Origin: CAWULT01 sp963923455
Lineage (GTDB): Bacteria > Acidobacteriota > Vicinamibacteria > Vicinamibacterales > UBA2999
Direction: 5' to 3'
Assembly (NCBI GenBank): GCA_963923455.1
Contig: CAWULT010000092.1
Coordinates: 1-18,302, forward strand
Length of the DNA stretch: 18,302 nt
Shown here: one piece after another, positions 6,870-13,377 of the stretch
How the letters are laid out: each line of letters opens with the position of its first letter
Position numbering within the stretch: position 1 is the stretch's first letter
Translations under genes and position numbers: made by a program
Notes under the pieces: model-generated
Told to the model about the DNA's origin: nothing
Database searches by the model: none
What the model saw: the letters and a program-made list of their open reading frames with translations, nothing else

Positions 6870-8044
6870 AGGCTCAGCAGGCCGGCGCGCAGGCGCTCGA
6901 GGCCGCGCGAGAGGTTGTCGCCGCCGCTGGCGAACGACACGCGCAGCGTGCCCTCGCCGCCGGCGCCGTAGGCCGCGCCGTGCGCGACGGCGACGCCGTG
7001 CTGCTCGAGCAGGTGCAGCCGGACGTCATTGGACGGGCGGCCCGTCTGCCGTACGTCGACCATCGCGAAGAACCCGCCCTCGGGGGGCAGCACGCGCACG
7101 CGGGGGATGCCGCCGAGGGCCTCGACGACCTGCTGCCGCCGCGCGGCGTAGCCGCGCCGCATCTCCTCGACCGCGTCCTGCGGTCCGGTCAGGGCGGCGG
7201 CTGCCGCGTCCTGGATGAACGTCGCGGGCCCGCGGCTCGACTGCTGCAGCACCAGCAGCATTGCGTCGATGACATGCGCCGGCGCGCGGCAGTAGCCGAC
7301 GCGCCAGCCCGGCATCGCGTAGGTCTTCGACAGGCTGTTGACCAGCACGGTACGGTCGCGAACCTCGGCCGACACGCTCGCCGGCGAGACGTGGCGACGG
7401 CCGTCGAACACGATCGTCTCGTAGATTTCGTCGCTCAGGATCGCGAGGTTGCGCCGCACCGCGAACTCGCCGATCGCCGCGATCTCGGCGGGCGTGAACA
7501 CGGTGCCCACGGGGTTCCACGGCGTGTTGAGGAGGAGCACTTTCGTCCGGGGTGTCGCGGCGGCGTCGAGCGCGTCCAGGTCCAGGACGAACCGGTCCGC
7601 GACGACGGGGGCGACGACCCGCACCGGGCGCCCGCCGGCCAGCACGATCGGCGAGTGGTAGGCGTCGTAGACCGGGTCGGGCACGAGCACCTCGTCGTCC
7701 TCGTCCAGCAAGGCCAGCAGCGCCGTGTGCAGGCCGAGCGTCGCGCCGGTCGTCACGAGTACCTCGGACTGGGGATCGGCGGGCACGGCGTTGTCGCGCT
7801 GCAGCTTGATCGCGACCGCCTCGCGCAGCCGGACCTCGCCCCGATTGTCCGGGTAGGTCGTGCGCCCGCGGCGAAGCGCGTCGACGGCTGCGTCGCTGAT
7901 GTGCGTCGGGGTGGGGAAGTCGGGCTCGCCCCGCATCAGGGACACGACGGACGTGCCCTGGGCCTGAACGCGGCGGACATCGCCCAGCAGGCGGTTGATC
8001 GCGGTCGGAGTCAGCCGGTCCGCGCGGCGTGAGACGGTAATCAT
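6866..8044 (-). CDS. Class I/II PLP-dependent aminotransferase (aspartate-aminotransferase-like)
   Basis: This 392-residue fold-type I aminotransferase carries SLMRGEPDFPTP near the N-terminus, TYPDNRGEVRLREAVA, TTGATLGLHTAL (PLP phosphate), NTPWNPVGTVFT (the conserved NPxG) and SDEIYE. The Schiff-base lysine is Lys240 in NSLSKTYAMPGWRVGY, and the C-terminal arginine lies in LRVSFAS. The motif set is that of the subgroup I-gamma aspartate, kynurenine and aromatic aminotransferases, and the substrate cannot be fixed. The start is taken as ATG at 8044, giving MITVSRRADRL. An in-frame ATG at 8077 would add 11 residues but intrudes into the divergent promoter. No good minus-strand promoter is visible in the 77 bp gap. 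It is first in a three-gene unit with the dehydrogenase and transporter, joined by a GTGA overlap. It may aminate the 2-oxoacid product of the dehydrogenase; that link is inferred. Confidence 0.88.
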   Translation of the reverse strand: MITVSRRADRLTPTAINRLLGDVRRVQAQGTSVVSLMRGEPDFPTPTHISDAAVDALRRGRTTYPDNRGEVRLREAVAIKLQRDNAVPADPQSEVLVTTGATLGLHTALLALLDEDDEVLVPDPVYDAYHSPIVLAGGRPVRVVAPVVADRFVLDLDALDAAATPRTKVLLLNTPWNPVGTVFTPAEIAAIGEFAVRRNLAILSDEIYETIVFDGRRHVSPASVSAEVRDRTVLVNSLSKTYAMPGWRVGYCRAPAHVIDAMLLVLQQSSRGPATFIQDAAAAALTGPQDAVEEMRRGYAARRQQVVEALGGIPRVRVLPPEGGFFAMVDVRQTGRPSNDVRLHLLEQHGVAVAHGAAYGAGGEGTLRVSFASGGDNLSRGLERLRAGLLSL

Positions 8045-8063
8045 GCTGGCAGCCGATGATACT

Positions 8064-8092
8064 TTGACCGTCGCCATCTTTTGCCCGATAAT
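8064..8092 (+). promoter_or_regulatory. Sigma-70-type promoter driving the TPR-to-rib gene run
   Basis: The -35 box TTGACC (8064-8069, five of six) and the -10 box GATAAT (8087-8092, five of six) are separated by exactly 17 nt. This lies in an unusually AT-rich patch of an otherwise very GC-rich window. Transcription would start near 8099, about 23 nt before the ATG at 8122. It lies between divergent genes, so it is well placed to drive the ten-gene run to its right. Confidence 0.72.
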
Positions 8093-8121
8093 CGCTCGTC
8101 CCTTTCGAGCCGCGCATTCGC

Positions 8122-8928
8122 ATGTCCGAGCCCCTGCGACACGCCAGCCTGACCGAGGGCTCGTCCGGCGCCGAGGACGAGGCCGCGCGCGAGGCCCGTA
8201 TCGAGCAGCTGCTGCTCGACGGGCTCGACCAGTACTTCGCGGGACACCACGACCAGGCAATCGACATCTGGAGCCGCGTCGCCTTCCTCGAGCGGCGGCA
8301 CGGCCGGGCGCGCGCCTACATCGAGCGTGCGCGCTCGGCGCTCGCCGAGCGGCAGCGCGAATCGGAAGAGTCCCTCCACCGCGGCATCGCGGCGTATCAC
8401 GCCGGGGACGTGGCGGGCGCGCGCGACCTGTTGACGCGCGCGATCGAACAGGGGGGACCGACCGACATGGCGCTCGCGTTCCTTCAGCGACTCGGCCGCC
8501 TCGAGGTGCCCGTCGTCCGCGCGGAGACGGGCACCGCCGCGCCGGGCCCGTCCGTAGAGCCGGCCCCGGGGGGCACGGCCTGGCTCGCGACGGCGCTGGC
8601 GTCGGCGGCGATCGTCGCCGTGGTGACCCTGGTGACACTGCCGCTGCGGTCGTTCCTGGCGGACGTGCCCGTCGCGGTCGGCGCGGTGGAGACGGCCCCG
8701 GAGCCCCTGCCCGTGCCCCAGCCTTCCGAGCACCTGCTGGAGCGGGCGCGCGCGCTCGAGGCGGGCGGCCGGCCTGCCGAGGCGCTGGCCGTGCTCGCGG
8801 GGATCCGGCCCGGTGATGCGCTGGCGCCCGAGGCAGACCGCTTGCGGGCCACGCTGCAGCGCGCGGTGCTGACGGCGGTCGAGCCCGGCACCGCGGCGCG
8901 CGGCGCCGCACCGGAGGTCGGGCGATGA
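8122..8928 (+). CDS. TPR-containing single-pass membrane protein of unknown role
   Basis: I do not recognise a characterised family for this 268-residue protein. Residues 27-75 form a TPR-like helical hairpin (LLLDGLDQYFAGHHDQAIDIW), and 84-125 form a second (SLHRGIAAYHAGDVAGARDLL). A Pro/Gly/Ala-rich linker follows, then one clear membrane helix at about 153-174 (WLATALASAAIVAVVTLVTL). After it come a Pro-rich stretch (about 191-202) and another TPR-like segment at about 203-250 (LLERARALEAGGRPAEALAVL). TPR material therefore lies on both sides of the membrane, presumably cytoplasmic at the N-terminus. There is no signal peptide. Its stop overlaps the next gene by 4 nt (ATGA), so the TPR and zinc-ribbon/RDD proteins are probably made together and may act together. 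A scaffold role is only a guess. It is the first gene after the 8064-8092 promoter. Confidence 0.8.
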   Translation: MSEPLRHASLTEGSSGAEDEAAREARIEQLLLDGLDQYFAGHHDQAIDIWSRVAFLERRHGRARAYIERARSALAERQRESEESLHRGIAAYHAGDVAGARDLLTRAIEQGGPTDMALAFLQRLGRLEVPVVRAETGTAAPGPSVEPAPGGTAWLATALASAAIVAVVTLVTLPLRSFLADVPVAVGAVETAPEPLPVPQPSEHLLERARALEAGGRPAEALAVLAGIRPGDALAPEADRLRATLQRAVLTAVEPGTAARGAAPEVGR

Positions 8929-9941
8929 AGTGCCCCAAGTGCAGCTACCTCGGGTTCGAGACCGGCGAGCGGTGCAAGCACTGCGGGTACGATTTCTCGC
9001 TCCTCGTCGAGCCGCCGTCGACCGGGGCCGCCGAGCTCACGCTGCGGGAGACGGCGCGGCAGGACGGCGCCGTCGACGCCTACTGGGAGCGGCTGGATCC
9101 GGAGCCCCCGGCTGGCAGTCCTGGCCCGTTCGCCGACCTCGCGCTGCACGGTGAGAACCGCCGGCTCGGCGAGGTCGCGCACGGTGCCGCCGCGGAGGAG
9201 GAGAGTTCGGCCGACGGCCAGACGCCCGCAAGTGCTCCCGCGCTGCCACTGTTCGCTCCCGACGGTGACGACGATGCGCCCCTGGTGCGGCTGCCCGCCG
9301 CGCCGCGCGCGCCGGTGGCCGTCCGCAAGACGCCGGAGATTCCACGGCTGCGCCCGCCGTCGAAGGCCGCCGGGCCTCGGCCCCCGGCGGCGGTTCACAC
9401 GCCCGTGTTCGAGTTCGCCCACGAGGCGGAGCCGGCTGCGGCGGAGGGCGCCTCCATGGCGCCGATGGAGGTGGCCCGGGTTCGGGAACGTTCGGAGGCG
9501 GTTGGGGCGCGCGACGGGCTGCCGGCCGGCGCCGTGGGTGCCCGCGTGCTCGCCGCCGCCATCGACCACGGCATCCTGGCGGGGATCGATCTCGCCGTCG
9601 TCTACTTCACGCTGCGCATGGCGGAGCTGGCGATGAGCCAGTGGCGCGTGCTGCCGCTGCCGCCGCTGCTCGTGTTCCTGCTGTTCGTCAAGGTCGCCTA
9701 TTTCAGCGCGTTCACCTCGATCGGCGGCCAGACCATCGGCAAGATGGCCGCGAAGATCAAGGTCGTCGCCGACGATGCCGGAACCCTGGGCGTCGCGCGC
9801 GCGATGCGCCGGTCCGTCGCGGTGCTGCTCTCGATCGTCCCGCTCGGCGTCGGGTTGCTGCCGGCGCTCTTCGGCGCGGAGCGACGCGCCTTCCACGACC
9901 GCATCGCCGGCACGCGCGTCGTCGCGGCGCCGTCGGCCTGA
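8925..9941 (+). CDS. Zinc-ribbon and RDD-family membrane protein
   Basis: This 338-residue protein opens with a four-cysteine zinc ribbon (Cys3, Cys6, Cys17, Cys20; CPKC then CKHC). A long low-complexity Ala/Pro/Glu-rich linker follows to about residue 195. The C-terminus is an RDD domain: GARVLAAAIDHGIL, a membrane pair (about 215-265), GGQTIGKMAAKIKVV, another membrane segment and FHDRIAGTRVV. The Arg and Asp residues that name the family are present. RDD proteins are poorly understood; some have been linked to ion or proton transport. The ATG overlaps the upstream stop (ATGA) and is preceded by GGAGG at 8912-8916. The stop TGA shares its A with the ATG of pgpA. Joining a cytoplasmic zinc ribbon to an RDD domain is seen in various bacteria, but its function is unknown. 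Confidence 0.85.
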   Translation: MKCPKCSYLGFETGERCKHCGYDFSLLVEPPSTGAAELTLRETARQDGAVDAYWERLDPEPPAGSPGPFADLALHGENRRLGEVAHGAAAEEESSADGQTPASAPALPLFAPDGDDDAPLVRLPAAPRAPVAVRKTPEIPRLRPPSKAAGPRPPAAVHTPVFEFAHEAEPAAAEGASMAPMEVARVRERSEAVGARDGLPAGAVGARVLAAAIDHGILAGIDLAVVYFTLRMAELAMSQWRVLPLPPLLVFLLFVKVAYFSAFTSIGGQTIGKMAAKIKVVADDAGTLGVARAMRRSVAVLLSIVPLGVGLLPALFGAERRAFHDRIAGTRVVAAPSA

Positions 9942-10408
9942 TGCGCCGCCTGGCCCTGCTCGTCGCCACGTGCGGCTACGTCGGGTACGCCCCGGTCGCG
10001 CCCGGTACGTTCGGCTCGGCCGTGGGGCTTGCCGTCTGGTACCTCCTGCCGCTGGCCGCGGTGCCCGGCGGCGACGTCGCGGCCATCCTCGTCGCCGCCG
10101 TGCTCGGCGTCTGGAGCGCCGGGGAGACCGAGCGCCTCCTCGGCACGGCGGATCCCGGGCCCGTCGTGATCGACGAGGTGCTCGGGATGTTGATGACCCT
10201 GGCCTGGCTGCCCGTGACGCCGCTCGGCGCGGCCGTCGGCTTCGTCGTCTTCCGGGCGTTCGACGTCGTCAAGCCCTGGCCGGCCGGGCGTCTCGAGGCG
10301 CTGCACGGAGGCTGGGGGATCATGGCCGACGACGCGATGGCCGGCGTGTACGGCAACCTCGCCATGCGCCTGCTCATCGCCGTTGGTCCGGCCGGCTACC
10401 TGGTATGA
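9941..10408 (+). CDS. pgpA: Phosphatidylglycerophosphatase A
   Basis: This 155-residue integral membrane phosphatase removes phosphate from phosphatidylglycerophosphate to give phosphatidylglycerol in the inner membrane. Family signatures are present in order: YAPVAPGTFGSAVGL near residues 16-30, DPGPVVIDEVLGM with the acidic pair, FRAFDVVKPWPAGRLE, and GGWGIMADDAMAGVYGN with the catalytic-type DD. Length is normal for PgpA (about 150-170 residues). It is tightly packed: its ATG shares one base with the RDD gene stop (TGATG), and its own stop overlaps cinA by 4 nt. A pgpA-cinA pairing is common in bacteria and supports both calls. The plsY and gpsA genes of the same lipid pathway lie just downstream. 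Confidence 0.93.
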   Translation: MRRLALLVATCGYVGYAPVAPGTFGSAVGLAVWYLLPLAAVPGGDVAAILVAAVLGVWSAGETERLLGTADPGPVVIDEVLGMLMTLAWLPVTPLGAAVGFVVFRAFDVVKPWPAGRLEALHGGWGIMADDAMAGVYGNLAMRLLIAVGPAGYLV

Positions 10409-11682
10409 GCACGCTCGCCCGCGCCGCGATCCTGGCGGTCGGCAGCGAGATGCTGACGCCGACCCGCGTCGACACCAACTCGCTCTTCATCACCGAACAG
10501 CTCGATCGCCTCGGCGTCGAGGTCCGCTTCAAGACGGTCGTCGGCGATGACCGCGCGGACCTGGCGCGTGCGCTGCGCGAGGCGCTGGCGTCGGTGGACC
10601 TCGTCGTCTGCAGCGGCGGGCTCGGTCCGACCGACGACGATCTGACGCGCGAGGTGGCGGCCGCGGTGCTGGGCCGGACGCTGGCCGAGGATCCGGCAAT
10701 CGTCTGCCAGCTCCGGGCGCGCTTCGCGGCGCGGAACCTGCCGTTCCCGATGCCGGAGATCAACCGGCGGCAGGCGCAGGTGCCGTCCGGTGCCACCGTG
10801 CTCGCCAACGCCCATGGCAGCGCGCCGGGGCTCTGGCTCGACCACGGGCCGCAGGTCGTGCTGCTGCTGCCCGGGCCGCCGCGCGAACTCAAGCCGATGT
10901 TCCTCGCGCTGACGGCGGGTGCGCTGCGCGCGCGCACCTCCGGACAGGCACTCGTCCGCCGCGTGCTCAAGGTGGTCGGGCGCATCGAGTCCGAGGTCGA
11001 TCAGGCGCTGCAGCCGCACTACCGCGCGTGGGAACGGGCCGAGCCGCCGGTGGCCGCGACGATTCTGGCGGCGCTCGGCCAGATCGAGCTGCACGTCTGG
11101 ACGCGCGCCGCCTCGCTCGCGGCCGCGGAGGCGGCGGCCGCGCGCGCGATCGACGAGGCCCGGATGGTGATCGGCGCGGACGTCTACAGCGTGGACGGCC
11201 GCAACATGGAGGTCGTCGTCGGAGAGGCGCTGCTCGCCCAGGGGCTCCGCATCGCGGTGGCGGAGTCGTGCACCGGCGGCCTGATCGCCTCGCGGCTGAC
11301 GGACGTGCCGGGCAGTTCCGGCTACCTCGACATGGCGTTCGTCGTCTACGCCAACGCGGCCAAGACGGACCTGCTCGGCGTGCCCGCGGCGCTCATCGAG
11401 GGGCACGGTGCCGTCAGCGAACCCGTGGCGCGCGCGATGGCCGAAGGCGTGCGGATGCGTTCGCGCGCCGACCTCGGCGTGGGCGTGACCGGGATTGCGG
11501 GCCCGACCGGCGGATCGGAGGAGAAGCCCGTGGGCACGGTCTTCGCCGCCGTGGCCTCGGCCGAGGGCACGGTCGTGCGTCGGTTCCGCTATTTCGGCGA
11601 GCGCGACCGCATCAAGTTCCAGGCATCCCAGGGCGCGCTCGATCTGGTGCGCCGCCACCTGGCGCGCGCCGGTTCTGCCTGA
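10405..11682 (+). CDS. cinA: CinA family protein (competence/damage-inducible CinA, NMN deamidase)
   Basis: This 425-residue two-domain protein has an N-terminal MoaB/MogA-like COG1058 domain (about 5-175; AILAVGSEML, VVCSGGLGPTDDDLT, LLLPGPPRELKPM) and a C-terminal CinA/PncC domain (about 270-420; VAESCTGGLIASRLT near 284, GVTGIAGPTGGSEEKPVGTV). The C-terminal domain in homologues hydrolyses nicotinamide mononucleotide to nicotinic acid mononucleotide in pyridine-nucleotide salvage. The N-terminal domain has been reported as an ADP-ribose pyrophosphatase. Key motifs are intact. The start is the ATG at 10405 in a 4 nt ATGA overlap with pgpA. An N-terminal MSTLARAAILAVGSE reading is normal for the family. 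It acts in the cytoplasm. There is no recA next to it, unlike in Gram-positive competence operons. Confidence 0.94.
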   Translation: MSTLARAAILAVGSEMLTPTRVDTNSLFITEQLDRLGVEVRFKTVVGDDRADLARALREALASVDLVVCSGGLGPTDDDLTREVAAAVLGRTLAEDPAIVCQLRARFAARNLPFPMPEINRRQAQVPSGATVLANAHGSAPGLWLDHGPQVVLLLPGPPRELKPMFLALTAGALRARTSGQALVRRVLKVVGRIESEVDQALQPHYRAWERAEPPVAATILAALGQIELHVWTRAASLAAAEAAAARAIDEARMVIGADVYSVDGRNMEVVVGEALLAQGLRIAVAESCTGGLIASRLTDVPGSSGYLDMAFVVYANAAKTDLLGVPAALIEGHGAVSEPVARAMAEGVRMRSRADLGVGVTGIAGPTGGSEEKPVGTVFAAVASAEGTVVRRFRYFGERDRIKFQASQGALDLVRRHLARAGSA

Positions 11683-11690
11683 CGACGCGC

Positions 11691-11722
11691 GCCGCCCGCG
11701 GCGCTTTGCCCCAGCGGGCGGC
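11691..11722 (+). terminator. 9-bp GC hairpin after cinA
   Basis: GCCGCCCGC (11691-11699) pairs perfectly with GCGGGCGGC (11714-11722), and GGC/GCC inside the loop (11700-11702 with 11708-11710) may extend the fold. It begins 8 nt after the cinA stop, in the only gap of more than 30 bp in the ten-gene run. There is no T-tract, so it may only pause or partly terminate transcription, or protect the mRNA end. Confidence 0.4.
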
Positions 11723-11733
11723 CGGCATACGAT
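11706..11733 (+). promoter_or_regulatory. Weak candidate promoter before plsY
   Basis: TTGCCC (11706-11711) and TACGAT (11728-11733) each match four of six sigma-70 positions with a 16 nt spacer. Transcription would begin near 11740, right at the plsY GTG, giving a near-leaderless message. This would explain the poorly spaced AGGG only 1 nt before the start codon. The evidence is suggestive only. Confidence 0.22.
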
Positions 11734-11740
11734 CTAGGGC

Positions 11741-12337
11741 GTGGGTTGGACCGTCGCCGTCATCGCCGCCGCCTATGTGCTGGGCGCGCTGCCGTTCTCG
11801 TGGCTGGTGGCCAGGGGGCGCGGCGTGAACCTGCACCGGGAGGGCAGCGGCAACATCGGCGCGTCCAATGTGTGGCGGACCGCTGGCGGATCGGCGGGTG
11901 GGCTGGCCCTGGTGCTCGACGGGAGCAAGGGCGCGCTCGCGGTCGTGCTGGCGCGGGCCGCCTCCGGCGACGAGGCCGTCCCAGTGCTGGCCGGACTGGC
12001 CGCCGTCATCGGCCATGTGTGGCCGGCCTGGCTGGGCTTCCGGGGCGGCAAGGGCGTGGCCACCGCCGCCGGGGCGTTCGCGCTGCTGGCGCCCCAGGCG
12101 CTCCTGCTGGCCGTCGCCGTCTTCGCCGTCGCGGTGGCCGCCACGCGGTACATCTCCGTCGGGTCGTCGCTCGGCGCCGTGGCCCTCGTGGCCGGGGCGT
12201 CGATGGGGTGGTCCCCGGCGCCGGTCGTCGCCGGGGCGGCGATCGTCGCGGCGATCGTGCTTGGGCGCCACCGCGGGAATTTCGCCCGGCTGCTCGCGGG
12301 CACCGAGCGGCGCGTCGGCATCCGCGCCACGTCGTAG
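11741..12337 (+). CDS. plsY: Glycerol-3-phosphate acyltransferase (acyl-phosphate dependent)
   Basis: This 198-residue multi-pass inner-membrane enzyme transfers an acyl group from acyl-phosphate to sn-glycerol-3-phosphate, making lysophosphatidic acid, the first step of phospholipid synthesis. It shows the PlsY signatures: YVLGALPFSWLVARGRGV, GSGNIGASNVWR (about 34-45), VLDGSKGALAV, GHVWPAWLGFRGGKGVATA with the Lys/Gly loop, and YISVGSSLGA. Length is typical. The start is GTG at 11741, with AGGG only 1 nt upstream; no better in-frame start precedes it before the hairpin. The stop TAG at 12335-12337 is 14 nt before gpsA, whose product supplies the acceptor substrate. This adjacency strengthens both calls. 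Confidence 0.94.
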   Translation: MGWTVAVIAAAYVLGALPFSWLVARGRGVNLHREGSGNIGASNVWRTAGGSAGGLALVLDGSKGALAVVLARAASGDEAVPVLAGLAAVIGHVWPAWLGFRGGKGVATAAGAFALLAPQALLLAVAVFAVAVAATRYISVGSSLGAVALVAGASMGWSPAPVVAGAAIVAAIVLGRHRGNFARLLAGTERRVGIRATS

Positions 12338-12340
12338 GCA

Positions 12341-12354
12341 GGGAGGCTCCCATT
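12341..12354 (+). promoter_or_regulatory. Ribosome binding site and ATT start of gpsA
   Basis: GGGAGG (12341-12346) lies 5 nt before ATT (12352-12354). GGGA and TCCC (12341-12344 with 12348-12351) can form a 4 bp stem around GGC that would partly hide the Shine-Dalgarno sequence. No ATG, GTG, TTG or CTG lies in frame for about 30 codons upstream. The next GTG downstream (12403) would cut off the NADH-binding loop. Confidence 0.65.
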
Positions 12355-13350
12355 CATCGGGTCGCGATACTCGGAGCAGGAGGCTGGGGGACTGCGCTCG
12401 CGGTGCACCTGGCCCGTATCGGTCACGAGGCGCACCTGTGGGCCCGCGATGCCGCGCTCGCCGGCGAGATGGACGCCCGCCGCGAGAACGCCACGTACCT
12501 GCCCGGCGTCACGCTGCCGGCCGGACTGGTGGTGACCGCGGACCTGGGGGCGGCGCTCGGCGGGGCGCGGGTGGTCGTCTCGGCGGTGCCGTCGCACGGC
12601 ACGCGCGAGGTCATTCGGACCGCGGCGCCGCTCGTCGAGCCGGGCGCGGTCGTCGTCAGCGCCACCAAGGGCCTCGAACAGCGGACGCACTTCCGGATGT
12701 CCGAGGTCCTGGCGCAGGAGGTCGGTGCGGGCGCCCGCATCGCGGTGCTGTCGGGGCCGAGCTTCGCGTCGGAGCTGGCACGTGAACTGCCGACCGCCGT
12801 CTCGGTGGCCTCGGTCGATCCGGCGGTCGTGCGGCTGGTGCAGGACGAATTCCGGGCGCCGTATCTGCGCCTGTACGGGACGGCCGACGTCGTTGGCGTC
12901 GAGCTGGGCGGGGCGCTGAAGAACGTCATCGCGATCGCGGCGGGCCTGGCCGAAGGCCTGGGCCTCGGGCACAACGCGCTCGCCGGCCTCATCACGCGCG
13001 GACTGGCCGAGATGTCGCGGCTTGCGTGCGCGGCCGGCGCGCAACCCCAGACGCTGGCCGGGCTGACCGGCCTGGGCGATCTCGTGCTGACCTGTACGGG
13101 AGGCCCCAGCCGCAACCGGCGTGTCGGCGTCGAGCTGGCGCGCGGGCTGTCGATCGACCACATCGTCGACGACATGCGGATGGTGGCCGAGGGCGTGCGG
13201 ACGACCGAGGCCGCGCTGGCGCTGGCCGGGCGCTACGGAGTGGAGATGCCGATCACCACGCAGATATCGCACCTGCTGGCGGGCCGCAAGGACCCGAGGA
13301 CGGCGCTCGACGAACTGATGGTGCGGCCGCAGCGGGCCGAAGCGGGGTAG
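12352..13350 (+). CDS. gpsA: NAD(P)-dependent sn-glycerol-3-phosphate dehydrogenase
   Basis: This 332-residue cytoplasmic enzyme reduces dihydroxyacetone phosphate to sn-glycerol-3-phosphate, the backbone for phospholipids. The N-terminal Rossmann loop GAGGWGTALA sits at residues 8-17. Further hallmarks are SATKGLE, SGPSFASELA, ELGGALKNVIAIAAG with the catalytic Lys190, LITRGLAEM, GLTGLGDLVLTC and SRNRRVG. Length and motif spacing match GpsA. The reading frame offers only ATT at 12352 as a start that gives the normal N-terminus (MHRVAILGAGG), with GGGAGG 5 nt upstream. Standard gene callers would either shorten the gene to GTG 12403, losing the Rossmann glycines, or extend it deep into plsY. 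It lies 14 nt after plsY and 27 nt before ftsY. Function is firm; the start is an inference from motif, frame and ribosome site. Confidence 0.92.
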   Translation: MHRVAILGAGGWGTALAVHLARIGHEAHLWARDAALAGEMDARRENATYLPGVTLPAGLVVTADLGAALGGARVVVSAVPSHGTREVIRTAAPLVEPGAVVVSATKGLEQRTHFRMSEVLAQEVGAGARIAVLSGPSFASELARELPTAVSVASVDPAVVRLVQDEFRAPYLRLYGTADVVGVELGGALKNVIAIAAGLAEGLGLGHNALAGLITRGLAEMSRLACAAGAQPQTLAGLTGLGDLVLTCTGGPSRNRRVGVELARGLSIDHIVDDMRMVAEGVRTTEAALALAGRYGVEMPITTQISHLLAGRKDPRTALDELMVRPQRAEAG

Positions 13351-13377
13351 GGGTCGCGAACCGGGGAGTGAGGCGTC

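Noticed and set aside
4875..6971. A 698-codon plus-strand open frame opposite the FAD/Fe-S dehydrogenase
   Set aside because: It is a mirror frame of a well-supported gene with biased composition and no recognisable motif.
8045..8938. Upstream extension of the aminotransferase reading frame to 690 residues
   Set aside because: The extra N-terminal part is Arg/Pro/Ala-rich, lies antisense to the TPR gene and crosses the divergent promoter; the family length fits the start at 8044.
11746..12351. Extension of the gpsA frame back to a TTG at 11746
   Set aside because: It would add about 200 Arg-rich residues overlapping all of plsY; the GpsA family starts a few residues before GAGGWG.
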